The notes: generated by a model from the letters alone, not told the origin. Positions 1 through 6,274 are shown, numbered from the stretch's first letter. The stretch is 6,538 bases of DNA from DAIOHQ01 sp036744635 (GCA_036744635.1 DAIOHQ010000261.1:1-6538), one strand, 5' to 3'. Made by a program: numbers and translations.

Positions 1-72
1 TTGTGGAAGGGCCCCCACCCCATCCCTCCCCCGGAGTACCGGGAGAGGGGGTAAAGGGTGGCGTCGCCACAA
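1..72. repeat. GC-rich palindromic repeat element
   Basis: Nested inverted repeats are visible. The core stem pairs 23-34 with 39-50 around the loop AGTA (35-38), with one C/A mismatch. Outside it CCACCC (15-20) pairs with GGGTGG (56-61), and at the edges TTGTGG (1-6) pairs with CCACAA (67-72). The element may continue left of the window. There is no T-tract after the core stem, so it is not a classic terminator. It looks like a dispersed REP-like intergenic element; dispersal is inferred because only one copy is in view. From 73 to 199 I see only an AT-richer leader, with no convincing -35/-10 pair, before the first gene. Confidence 0.6.
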
Positions 73-199
73 ACAAGAGTTACACCCCTATGGCATCGGA
101 GCGCCGCTTGCGATTAAAGGAATAGCCGCTGGATTTTCTTTTGGCTTCACGCTATGCATTACTCTCTGAATCAGGGGTTACTATTTTTTTGGAGCCACT

Positions 200-670
200 A
201 TGGCGAAAGCAGCACCGAAGGATTTGTTGGCGAAGCTGGAACAAGAGGATAGGGAGGCCCGGCTGGGCTTTGAGGCGCAGCGTCGGGCAGCGCGGGAAAA
301 GGCGCTGGTTTCCATTGTCGAGCCGCTCAAAAAAGAGCGCGAACAAGTGGAAGGCCAGATGCGCCAGCTCCGGGCGCAGGCGAACGAAATTGAAAGAGAG
401 CTGGCAGCGCTGACCGGCAAGTCAGCGCGGGGCGACGGGCGCAAGCGCCGCCACCGGCTGGGCAATGCGGAAAAGCTTTCCATGATGGAGCTGGTGTTCG
501 CAAAGATGTCCAAGAGCAGAGGTCAGCGCTTTGAGCCGGTGCGGCTCAAGGAGAGCCTCGACGGCTATGGCGTCAGCGAGATGGTGGGTCTCTGGAATGC
601 CGCTCATAAAGGCGATGAGAAGATTTCCCATGAGGGGGGCAGGGCGAATCGGCGCTATTTCGTCGCCTGA
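200..670 (+). CDS. Unrecognised coiled-coil protein with a possible winged-helix C-terminus
   Basis: I do not recognise this 156-residue protein. Residues 8-72 are rich in Glu, Arg, Lys, Gln and Ala with few helix breakers, as expected for a long helix or coiled coil. A short basic linker follows (about 77-88, RKRRHR). The C-terminal part (about 90-156) has helices containing SMMELVFAKM and VRLKESLDGYG, then a Gly-rich turn and the ending RRYFVA, which could be a small winged-helix-like fold. This is inference from pattern only. The ATG at 200 has GGAG at 191-194, five bases upstream, a good ribosome binding site. There is no signal peptide or membrane segment, so it is probably cytosolic and may bind nucleic acid. 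It stands alone with its own terminator and converges on truB. Coding status is supported by the binding site, the terminator and the coherent composition. Confidence 0.75.
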   Translation: MAKAAPKDLLAKLEQEDREARLGFEAQRRAAREKALVSIVEPLKKEREQVEGQMRQLRAQANEIERELAALTGKSARGDGRKRRHRLGNAEKLSMMELVFAKMSKSRGQRFEPVRLKESLDGYGVSEMVGLWNAAHKGDEKISHEGGRANRRYFVA

Positions 671-696
671 TTGGCCACGCTTATCCATGTGCTTTA

Positions 697-722
697 CCCT
701 CGCGGCTTGCGGGGGTTTTTTT
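697..722 (+). terminator. Rho-independent terminator
   Basis: The stem CCCTCGC (697-703) pairs with GCGGGGG (709-715) over seven pairs, one of them a T-G wobble, around the loop GGCTT. Seven T follow (716-722). It lies 26 bases after the stop of the upstream plus-strand gene. The T-tract overlaps the truB stop codon (721-723) on the other strand. There is no T-tract in the minus-strand direction, so it should act on plus-strand transcription only. Confidence 0.88.
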
Positions 723-1404
723 ATGGCATCGCCGGGAGCGGGTGAAGGTGGGGCTCGACGCCGTCGGCCTGCAGCATTTGCAGGGTGACGGATTGCTCCA
801 ATGTGAAGTCGCCGCTGGCGGTGCGGGTGAGCTGGGTGAGGTATCCGCCGACGCCGAGGAGTTGGCCGAGGTCGCGGGCAATCGAGCGGATGTACGTGCC
901 CCGGCCGCAGTCGATGCGGATGCGGGCGAAGGGCCAGGTGTAGTCGAGCAACTCGATGGAGTAGACCAGGACCGGCCGGGGAGCGAGCTGGACGTCGTGG
1001 CCTTTGCGGGCGAGGTCGTAGGCGCGGCGGCCGGCGATCTTCATGGCGCTGAAATCGGGCGGGCGCTGCTGGATGGTGCCGATGAAATGGGGCAGAGCTT
1101 CGCGCAGGGCCTCGATGGAAGGCGGCGCGACGTTGGCTGTCACGATCTCGGCTGACTCGCGGTCGTCGGTGGCGGTGGTGGCGCCGAACTTGACTGTCGC
1201 TTCATACTGCTTGGGTTTGTCCATGAGGCGCTCGCACTGACGGGTGGCCTTGCCGACCAGCAGCAGCAGCACTCCATCGGCGAAGGGATCGAGCGTGCCG
1301 GCATGGCCGATCTTCACGCCGCGCGGGAGCAGGCGCTTCACCTGCGCCACCGCGCGGGCGGAAGAGAGGCCGACCGGCTTGCGATAGTTGAGGATCCCAT
1401 CCAT
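721..1404 (-). CDS. truB: tRNA pseudouridine(55) synthase TruB
   Basis: This cytosolic enzyme isomerises U55 to pseudouridine in the T-loop of most tRNAs. The 227-residue protein has the family motifs in order: an N-terminal GILNYRKPVGLSS segment; GHAGTLDPFADGVL with the catalytic Asp at residue 39; KQYEATVKFG around Tyr67; PPDFSAMKIAGRRAYDLAR at about 115-133; CGRGTYIRSIARDLG at about 166-180; and LTRTASGDF near 192. The start at 1404 puts the first motif at residues 3-4, where it normally lies. The open frame extends up to a TTG at 1449, but that would add residues with no family match. No Shine-Dalgarno sequence precedes the ATG. The protein is shorter than the roughly 300-residue Escherichia coli enzyme and has no visible C-terminal PUA-like domain, as in short bacterial TruB forms. 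It is divergent from the repeat-protein gene. The usual neighbours rbfA and ribF are absent. Confidence 0.96.
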   Translation of the reverse strand: MDGILNYRKPVGLSSARAVAQVKRLLPRGVKIGHAGTLDPFADGVLLLLVGKATRQCERLMDKPKQYEATVKFGATTATDDRESAEIVTANVAPPSIEALREALPHFIGTIQQRPPDFSAMKIAGRRAYDLARKGHDVQLAPRPVLVYSIELLDYTWPFARIRIDCGRGTYIRSIARDLGQLLGVGGYLTQLTRTASGDFTLEQSVTLQMLQADGVEPHLHPLPAMP

Positions 1405-1535
1405 ACGAATGTGATTGTGCAAGCCAACGGAGCGCAGTAAAGTAAGCAAGCTTTGGACATTCGATCATTTCTACCGGAGCATGTCGCTCCAGGGCCAGGA
1501 AGGCGGCCACGCGGCCACGCGCGGCATGGATCAAC

Positions 1536-1540
1536 AAGGA
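1536..1540 (+). promoter_or_regulatory. Ribosome binding site deciding the start at 1547
   Basis: AAGGA sits six bases before the ATG at 1547. The in-frame alternatives at 1415 (TTG), 1481 and 1526 have no correctly spaced purine-rich site, so this motif favours 1547. Confidence 0.6.
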
Positions 1541-1546
1541 CAAGGC

Positions 1547-2311
1547 ATGGTCTGGGACAAACCTCGCATTCTGCAGAAGCTTCGGGAGTTGAATCGCGGG
1601 GGCCGGGACCTGTCGTACAATGCCCTGGCGAAAACGCTGCAGGCGCTGGTGTCGGCGGCGGCCTATCACTTCGGATCGTATCGCAAGGCGGTGGAGAAGG
1701 CGGGGATCGACTATGCCGAGGTGAGCCGCCGGCCGCGCTGGACCAAGCCGCTGATTATCAAGCTGATCAAGAACGCCAAGCGCAAGGGGGAGGACCTGCA
1801 CTGGTCGGCAGTCACCAAGCGGCGGGATGAACTGGGGAAGGCGGCGTTTGCCAGCCTGCAGCGCCGGCTGTTCGGGCAGTGGGATCGGGCGCTGCACGCG
1901 GCCGGGCTGGATGCCGACGAGATCAGCCGCTATCGCAGGTGGGACAGGAACGGGATCGTCTTTGAGCTCAAGTCGCGCTGGCAGCAGGATGATGCCCTCA
2001 ACAGCGGGGCGATTCAGCGCGATGATCCCGGCCTGCACGCGGCCGCGGTGCGGCACTTCGGCAGCTATGATGCGGCCCTGCGCGCCGCCCGGCTCGATCC
2101 CGAGGCATTGCGGATGCGCACGCGCTGGACGCGGCAGGAGGTGGTGAAGAGCCTGACAGCGCAGCGGCGCTCCGACCGGGAACTATCTGGGGCACGGGTG
2201 CGAAAGGAGCAACCGGCACTGTATGGGGCGGCGGCGCGGCTGTTCGGGACGTTCGCGGCGGCGCGAGCGGCCGCGATGAAGAGCACGGCGAATAAGCGCG
2301 CGGGGCGGTAG
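1547..2311 (+). CDS. Protein of four tandem HNH_repeat-like units, probable DNA binding
   Basis: The 254-residue protein is built almost entirely from four copies of a roughly 62-residue unit. Each unit starts at a Trp (residues 3, 65, 132 and 194), has a variable helical and basic middle, then an Ala-rich helix leading into FGSY, FGQW, FGSY and FGTF (at about 42, 109, 171 and 233). The first three end in an AG[IL]D or ARLD turn. The pattern aA.r.FGs..A...AGl matches the 'homing endonuclease associated repeat' (HNH_repeat), which often accompanies HNH nucleases and is thought to contact DNA. No HNH, GIY-YIG or other nuclease motif is present. The protein is strongly basic, which fits nucleic-acid binding. 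The last unit lacks the AGLD ending and stops in a basic tail. The upstream frame is open to 1415, but those residues look unstructured. It lies 14 nt before the HD gene, so the two are probably co-transcribed. Its role is unknown; a regulator, DNA sensor or nucleoid protein are all possible. Confidence 0.85.
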   Translation: MVWDKPRILQKLRELNRGGRDLSYNALAKTLQALVSAAAYHFGSYRKAVEKAGIDYAEVSRRPRWTKPLIIKLIKNAKRKGEDLHWSAVTKRRDELGKAAFASLQRRLFGQWDRALHAAGLDADEISRYRRWDRNGIVFELKSRWQQDDALNSGAIQRDDPGLHAAAVRHFGSYDAALRAARLDPEALRMRTRWTRQEVVKSLTAQRRSDRELSGARVRKEQPALYGAAARLFGTFAAARAAAMKSTANKRAGR

Positions 2312-2325
2312 GGGGAAACGGGAAT

Positions 2326-3621
2326 ATGGCCGAGAAAATCATACGAGATCCGGTTCACGATGTGATCGCCTTCCAGATGGATCGCGACATCGATGCCCTG
2401 CTTTTCCGCCTGACCAACAGCGAGCAGATTCAACGGCTGCGGAGGATTCGGCAGCTTGGCATGGCCAGCCTGACTTATCCCGGGGCCGATCATTCGCGCT
2501 ACAGCCACAGCCTTGGCGTGATGGCGACAGCGCGCAAGATGCTCGATCAGCTCAAACTCAATTCCCGCATCGACGCCGAACAGGAAACCGTCTGCCTGGC
2601 GGCGGCGCTGCTGCACGATGTAGGCCACGGGCCCTTCAGCCACGTCTTCGAGCACGTCAGCGGCGTCAGCCATGAGATCATCACCGTGCGCCTGATCGAA
2701 GACCCGGACAGCGACCTGCACCGCATCCTGTCGGAGCACGATCGCGAGCTGCCGGCCAGGGTGATCGCGCTGATGCGCTGCGAGGGGGGGCAGGGGGGGC
2801 GGACGTTTCTCAACGACATACTCAGCAGCCAGCTCGACGCCGACCGCTTCGACTATCTCCTGCGCGACAACCTGATGACCGGCAGCCAGTACGGCGGGTT
2901 TGACCTGCAGTGGCTGCTGCATGCCCTGATGGTTGACGAGACCGGCGACCGTCTGGTGGTGCAGGCCAAGGGGATCAGCGCGGTAGAGGCCTACCTGCAG
3001 TCGCGCTATCACATGTACCGCAACGTCTACTTTCACAAGGTCGTCCGCGCCGCCGAGGGCATGGTCAAGCTCGCCCTGCAGCGGGCCAAACGCCTGGCGG
3101 TCCAGGATCGGCTGGAATGGCCGCCGCGCGACCACCTGGTCTACAAGGCCCTGCTCGGCCAGCGCCTGAGCATCGAGCAGTACACCGACCTCGATGACAT
3201 CTCCGTGCTGCACTGCTTCAAGCTCTGGATGCACTCGGCCGATGCGGTGCTGGCGAGGCTCTGCCACGGCCTGCTCTTCCGACGGGTGTTCAAGACCATC
3301 GGGCTGCCGGTGGAAGGCTCGCAGGAGCAGATCGCCGGGACACTACTCGCGGCAGAACAGGCGGTGGAGAAAGCCGGCGGCGACGCCGGCTATGACCTGT
3401 TCTATGACGAGCCCGCCGAGGCCCCCTACGAGGCCTACGACCCCCCCTACCCCGACTGCGCCCAGCCGCGCCAAGGCATCCTGGTCCGCGCCGCCGATGG
3501 CACGCTCACCGAATTCGCCGCCATCTCCCCCCTCATTCCCGCCATCAACCGCCAACTCCGCTTCCGCCGCCTGCACGTGGCGGAGGAATATCGCCAAGTC
3601 ACGGCCAAAGCGGTGGGATGA
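2326..3621 (+). CDS. HD-domain phosphohydrolase, SAMHD1/dGTPase-like (COG1078 type)
   Basis: The protein has 431 residues, the usual size for bacterial COG1078 proteins. The metal site expected of the SAMHD1-like HD fold is complete by motif: RYSHSLGV with His61, LLHDVGHGPFSH with His97-Asp98, and DADRFDYLLRD with Asp173. These match His167, His206-Asp207 and Asp311 of human SAMHD1; Tyr177 and Asp181 match its Tyr315 and Asp319. The N-terminal start IIRDPVHDVI is also typical of the family. Characterised relatives hydrolyse dNTPs to deoxynucleosides and triphosphate, so a cytosolic dNTPase is likely, but substrate and allosteric control cannot be read here. The C-terminal 80 residues include a Pro/Glu/Tyr-rich stretch (about 359-380) of unclear use. 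A purine-rich GGGGGA lies upstream of the ATG, 14 nt after the repeat-protein stop, so the two genes form an operon. It converges on the CYTH gene with a 32-nt gap and no visible terminator. Confidence 0.93.
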   Translation: MAEKIIRDPVHDVIAFQMDRDIDALLFRLTNSEQIQRLRRIRQLGMASLTYPGADHSRYSHSLGVMATARKMLDQLKLNSRIDAEQETVCLAAALLHDVGHGPFSHVFEHVSGVSHEIITVRLIEDPDSDLHRILSEHDRELPARVIALMRCEGGQGGRTFLNDILSSQLDADRFDYLLRDNLMTGSQYGGFDLQWLLHALMVDETGDRLVVQAKGISAVEAYLQSRYHMYRNVYFHKVVRAAEGMVKLALQRAKRLAVQDRLEWPPRDHLVYKALLGQRLSIEQYTDLDDISVLHCFKLWMHSADAVLARLCHGLLFRRVFKTIGLPVEGSQEQIAGTLLAAEQAVEKAGGDAGYDLFYDEPAEAPYEAYDPPYPDCAQPRQGILVRAADGTLTEFAAISPLIPAINRQLRFRRLHVAEEYRQVTAKAVG

Positions 3622-3653
3622 AATACTGCCACCTCAGGCGGGCGCGGCGCCAG

Positions 3654-4226
3654 TCACTTTGCTGTAAATGTGATGGTGCGCCCAGAGTCCCCTTCTTCCT
3701 GCAAATGGGTGGTGAGCAGGGCGATGTAGCTGGCCTTGACGATGGGGCGCTGGTCGAGGCCGAGCTGCTCGCGCACCCGCATCACCGCCTTTTCGCTCGA
3801 TCCTTCAATCTCGACGAAATAGCCAAGAAAGGGGAGTTCATCGAGCTCAACCCGGCAGCTTTCCAGCTTCCAGCTTTCGCGGCGTTTCTCAAAGGAGATC
3901 ACCGGCCCGTAGCCCAGGCATCCCAGCAGGGCGATGGTTTCGGGGGCGCCGCCGACGATGACCTCCTGCTCCTCGCGGCTCTTGAGCGGGCCGTGCATGC
4001 GCGGGCCCTTGTAGGTGAGCGTATACGTGGTGGTCTTGGTATTGACGTCGCGGGCGCTGCGCAGGCGCAGGCCACGGTCGGCGGCCAGCAGCGAACGGTC
4101 TTCGCCGTCAAAGAAGGTGTTGGTTTCCAGCCACGTGCCGAGCGGCGCGGCCCCGATGGTGCGCAGGCGCTGGCGGGTGGGATCGTGGGAGTCGACTTTG
4201 AGCTTGGCTTCGATTTCTATTGGCAT
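3654..4226 (-). CDS. CYTH domain protein (class IV adenylate cyclase-like / triphosphatase)
   Basis: The CYTH fold is a triphosphate tunnel that uses divalent metal to act on nucleoside or inorganic triphosphates. This 190-residue protein begins with the hallmark ExExK motif (Glu4, Glu6, Lys8 in IEIEAKLKV). It continues with the expected charged strands: GLRLRS (Arg54, Arg56), LTYKGP (Lys73), SREEQE (about 83-88), FEKRRE (Lys114, Arg115), LDELPFLGYFVEIEG (Asp129, Glu139, Glu141), and the end motif VKASYIALL (Lys164, Ser166, Tyr167). Length fits CyaB-type class IV cyclases, but the same motifs occur in thiamine triphosphatases and tripolyphosphatases, so the substrate is open. The start at 4226 was chosen because ExExK normally lies within the first ten residues; an upstream in-frame ATG at 4274 would add a Pro-rich tail and would begin inside the heptamer repeat. 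Neither start has a clear ribosome binding site. The protein is probably cytosolic. Confidence 0.93.
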   Translation of the reverse strand: MPIEIEAKLKVDSHDPTRQRLRTIGAAPLGTWLETNTFFDGEDRSLLAADRGLRLRSARDVNTKTTTYTLTYKGPRMHGPLKSREEQEVIVGGAPETIALLGCLGYGPVISFEKRRESWKLESCRVELDELPFLGYFVEIEGSSEKAVMRVREQLGLDQRPIVKASYIALLTTHLQEEGDSGRTITFTAK

Positions 4227-4274
4227 TGGTCGGTAACTTAGCGTTGGCGGTGGGGCGAAAGCAAACCGGCGCAT

Positions 4275-4319
4275 TTTGGAATTTGGAATTTGGAATTTGG
4301 ATTGGGCGCCCGTGCTACG
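4275..4319. repeat. TTTGGAA heptamer tandem repeat joined to a CGCCCGTGCTACG half-element
   Basis: Three full TTTGGAA units (4275-4295) and a partial fourth form a short tandem array. It is followed at 4307-4319 by CGCCCGTGCTACG, which is identical to 5806-5818 in the larger palindromic element near queG. It lies between the lipoprotein stop and the CYTH start, and would be in the transcribed or promoter region of the CYTH gene. Confidence 0.8.
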
Positions 4320-4324
4320 GGGGA

Positions 4325-4720
4325 TCAGTGCGCTTCGGCGATGTCATACACGATATACCTGGCCACCAGCGGCTGCAGGAGATCGCTTGCCGCCTGCTGA
4401 TGCGCAGGGTTGTGTTCGTAGGCGCGGAGGGCGGCTTCATCGCGGAAGACGATGATCACGCCGAGGTCGAAGGAGGAGTCGACCATCGGCCGGGTGGAGG
4501 GACCGGGGAGAACGGGCCGGCCAAAGCGGACTTGCTCGACGCCGTCGATGCGATTGAAGCCGGCGCTGGCACTTTCCAGCCTGGTGCGGGCGGCGCTGTT
4601 GCCCGGCTCCTTCAGCCACATGATCACGACGTGATCGAGGGCGCCGCTGCGCGAGGGTGTTGCGGCGTGGCAGCCGGTGAGGAGGGCGACGAACAGGATC
4701 GTCAAGAATTGTCGGGGCAT
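4325..4720 (-). CDS. Small lipoprotein with a Dabb (stress-responsive A/B barrel) domain
   Basis: The 131-residue precursor starts MPRQFLTILFVALLTGC, a short signal peptide with a lipobox (LTGC, lipidated Cys17). After cleavage the protein should be anchored in a membrane facing the periplasm; His at +2 gives no inner-membrane retention signal. Residues 28-130 fit the Dabb family, a dimeric ferredoxin-like alpha/beta barrel: LDHVVIMWLK at the first strand, and FDLGVIIVFRDEAALRAYEHNPAHQQ at about 84-109. Dabb proteins vary in function, and a lipoprotein form has no assigned activity that I know of. The ATG overlaps the queG stop as TAATG, with AAGGA (4733-4729) eight bases upstream inside the end of queG, so translation is probably coupled. 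The in-frame extension up to 4984 is antisense to no gene but overlaps queG in another frame and lacks family similarity, so it was not used. Confidence 0.92.
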   Translation of the reverse strand: MPRQFLTILFVALLTGCHAATPSRSGALDHVVIMWLKEPGNSAARTRLESASAGFNRIDGVEQVRFGRPVLPGPSTRPMVDSSFDLGVIIVFRDEAALRAYEHNPAHQQAASDLLQPLVARYIVYDIAEAH

Positions 4721-5742
4721 TATTCGGTTCCTTTCCCTGAATTGCGGCTTTGATTTTCCAGCACGATGGCCGCGTTGCGCTGCAGGACGGGGAGTTTGAT
4801 GCGTTTCATGGCGCTGCCGCCAAGCTTCCGGCGATAGTCTTCGGTGTTCCAGCGCAACACTTCGACGAGGTCGAGCGTACCGGTGGGAAAGCGCGGCTGC
4901 AGCGCCGGATCGTCGGCAGCCGGCGGCCTGTCCTTGCCATTCCACGGACAGACATCCTGACAGATGTCGCAGCCGTAGAGCCATTCGCCGACGGCGGCGC
5001 GGTGTTGGGCGGGGATTTCCTCGCGCGACTCGATGGTGAGATAGGAGATGCAGCGGCGGGCGTCGAGCTGGTACGGCGCGGTGATGGCGGCGGTGGGGCA
5101 GGCGTCGATGCAGCGCGTGCAGGTTCCGCAGCGATCGATGGCCGGCTCATCCGGCGGCAGGGCGATGCTGGTGATGATCTCGCCAAGCAAAATCCACGAG
5201 CCGATGGCCGGGGAGATGATGCAGGAATTCTTTCCCAGCCAGCCGACGCCGGCGCGGGCGGCGAGTTCTTTTTCCATCACCGGCGCGGTGTCGACGCAGG
5301 CGCGGGCGATGCAGCCGGGAATGCGCTGACGCAGCCAGTCAGCCAGATGGTGCAGCCGCGATTTGATAAGCTCGTGGTAGTCATCGCCGAGGGCGTAGCG
5401 GGCGATCTTTCCATGGAGGGGGCGCTGATCTTCGGCAGGCGGCCGGAGCGGGACGTGATAGTTCATCGCGACACAGATCACGCTGGCGGCGCCGGGGACG
5501 TAGGTGGCGGGATCGGTGCGCTCGTCGAAGCGGTTGGCCAGCCAATTCATCGTGCCGGCCTGGCCGTCGTCGAGCCAGTGGCGGAGGTAATCGCGATAAG
5601 CAGACGGCGCGGCCGGGGCGATGCCGACGAGGTCGAAGCCGAGGTGACGCGCCCGCTGCTTGATCTCCGCCGCAAGCTGGTGGGGATCGATGGCTTCGCC
5701 CGCGGTGGCAGGAAGTTGTTGTGCATTCGTGAGCGTCGCCAT
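4720..5742 (-). CDS. queG: Epoxyqueuosine reductase QueG
   Basis: QueG is a cytosolic cobalamin- and iron-sulfur-dependent enzyme that reduces epoxyqueuosine to queuosine in the wobble position of GUN tRNAs, the last step of the pathway. The 340-residue protein has the conserved VDTAPVMEKELA segment with the expected catalytic Asp at residue 151, then GVGWLGKNSC. It carries eight cluster-type cysteines: CGTCTRCIDACP (205, 208, 211, 215), CISYLTIE (231) and CDICQDVCP (258, 261, 265). This fits two [4Fe-4S] clusters. The C-terminal end is short compared with relatives that add HEAT-like repeats. The start at 5742 was chosen because the frame further upstream runs through the palindromic repeat and translates to repeat-derived residues; GGAA lies seven bases before this ATG. 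No other queuosine gene is in the window. The downstream lipoprotein gene overlaps its stop. Transcription may come from DUF1992 or from a promoter near the repeat. Confidence 0.96.
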   Translation of the reverse strand: MATLTNAQQLPATAGEAIDPHQLAAEIKQRARHLGFDLVGIAPAAPSAYRDYLRHWLDDGQAGTMNWLANRFDERTDPATYVPGAASVICVAMNYHVPLRPPAEDQRPLHGKIARYALGDDYHELIKSRLHHLADWLRQRIPGCIARACVDTAPVMEKELAARAGVGWLGKNSCIISPAIGSWILLGEIITSIALPPDEPAIDRCGTCTRCIDACPTAAITAPYQLDARRCISYLTIESREEIPAQHRAAVGEWLYGCDICQDVCPWNGKDRPPAADDPALQPRFPTGTLDLVEVLRWNTEDYRRKLGGSAMKRIKLPVLQRNAAIVLENQSRNSGKGTE

Positions 5743-5754
5743 TGGGTCGTTCCA

Positions 5755-5819
5755 TCGTAGCACGGGCGTCTCGCCCGTGTCTGTGATGCGAGGACACGCG
5801 CGAGACGCCCGTGCTACGA
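5755..5819. repeat. 27-bp inverted repeat pair (CGTAGCACGGGCG family)
   Basis: Two 27-base arms (5755-5781 and 5793-5819) are inverted copies with one mismatch, separated by 11 bases. The left arm itself holds a hairpin, CACGGGCG (5761-5768) with CGCCCGTG (5772-5779) around TCT. The pair could form one long stem or two small hairpins. It lies 12 bases upstream of the queG start, so in the leader or promoter of queG. A 13-base piece recurs at 4307-4319. Confidence 0.85.
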
Positions 5820-5832
5820 CATTCCTCAGAAG

Positions 5833-5857
5833 GCACGGCTTGGAAAGCCGTGCTACG
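5833..5857. repeat. Related hairpin element overlapping the DUF1992 stop
   Basis: GCACGGCTT (5833-5841) pairs perfectly with AAGCCGTGC (5845-5853) around GGA, and is followed by TACG. Read on the minus strand it begins CGTAGCACGG, the same ten bases as the neighbouring 27-bp element, but with a different core. The TAG stop of the DUF1992 gene (5855-5853) is inside it. There is no T-tract, so termination is possible but not shown. Confidence 0.8.
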
Positions 5858-6269
5858 TTGGATCGCCGCATCGCTCGCACAGGCGTTGGCGCTGTTCGTC
5901 AATGCTTACGCCGACCATGCCGATTTGCAGGGCGTTGGTGCCGAGAGTGTTGATCTTGTAGACCAGCACGTTGAGCTCGGTCGCCAGCTTGATCATGCGG
6001 CGTTCTTCCATCACCCGCGCCAGCTCCTCGCGCAGCACATCGACGCGCTTGCGCCAGCGCACCTCATCGGGAATGTACTCGTTGTGGCGCAGAATGCGTA
6101 ATGCCCACCAAGTCAGCCGGGCGTTTTCGTCGGCCGGCATCGGCTCGAGCTCGAGCGGCTGGCCCATGCCCGGAAGGTTGTCGAATTTCCCATCCTTCAT
6201 CGCCTCGTCGATGCGGCGGTCAGCCAGGCGGCGGAAGATGGACTCAAAATCAACGTCTTTGAGCGACAT
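5853..6269 (-). CDS. DUF1992 protein (DnaJ homologue subfamily C member 28, conserved domain)
   Basis: The 138-residue protein matches the DUF1992 / DJC28 conserved domain. Residues 8-42 carry the signature of a helix with IDEAMKDGKFDNLPGMGQPLELE, and residues 47-86 carry the following helices, WWALRILRHNEYIPDEVRWRKRVDVLREELARV. The molecular role of the family is not established; despite the name, no J domain is present here. There is no signal peptide or membrane helix, so it is probably cytosolic. The ATG at 6269 has no ribosome binding site but has TATAAT five bases upstream, which suggests a leaderless transcript. The last codons (CGDPT) and the TAG stop run into a repeat element, so the C-terminus may have been altered by repeat insertion. 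queG follows 110 nt downstream on the same strand. Confidence 0.92.
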   Translation of the reverse strand: MSLKDVDFESIFRRLADRRIDEAMKDGKFDNLPGMGQPLELEPMPADENARLTWWALRILRHNEYIPDEVRWRKRVDVLREELARVMEERRMIKLATELNVLVYKINTLGTNALQIGMVGVSIDEQRQRLCERCGDPT

Positions 6270-6274
6270 GGGGC

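Noticed and set aside
1415..1546. Upstream extension of the repeat protein from a TTG at 1415
   Set aside because: The added residues match no repeat, there is no ribosome binding site, and the region is the divergent promoter space with truB.
1202..2056. Minus-strand frame spanning the truB start and the repeat-protein gene
   Set aside because: It crosses two genes and the divergent promoter region and shows no family similarity.
2065..3267. Long open frame on the minus strand opposite the HD gene
   Set aside because: It overlaps a gene with intact catalytic motifs, has no recognisable motif of its own, and is a typical shadow of high-GC codon use.
3622..3653. GGCGCGGCGCC palindrome between the HD and CYTH genes as a bidirectional terminator
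   Set aside because: The stem leaves a one-base loop and there is no T-tract on either side.
4750..5760. Plus-strand open frame opposite queG
   Set aside because: Its translation is Gly/Ala/Asp-rich without motifs, while the other strand encodes a complete QueG with all eight cluster cysteines.
5755..5902. Peptides such as GRDARAT and TGVSPVS read through the repeats
   Set aside because: They are translations of the palindromic elements in several frames, not genes; they also explain the false N-terminal extension of queG.
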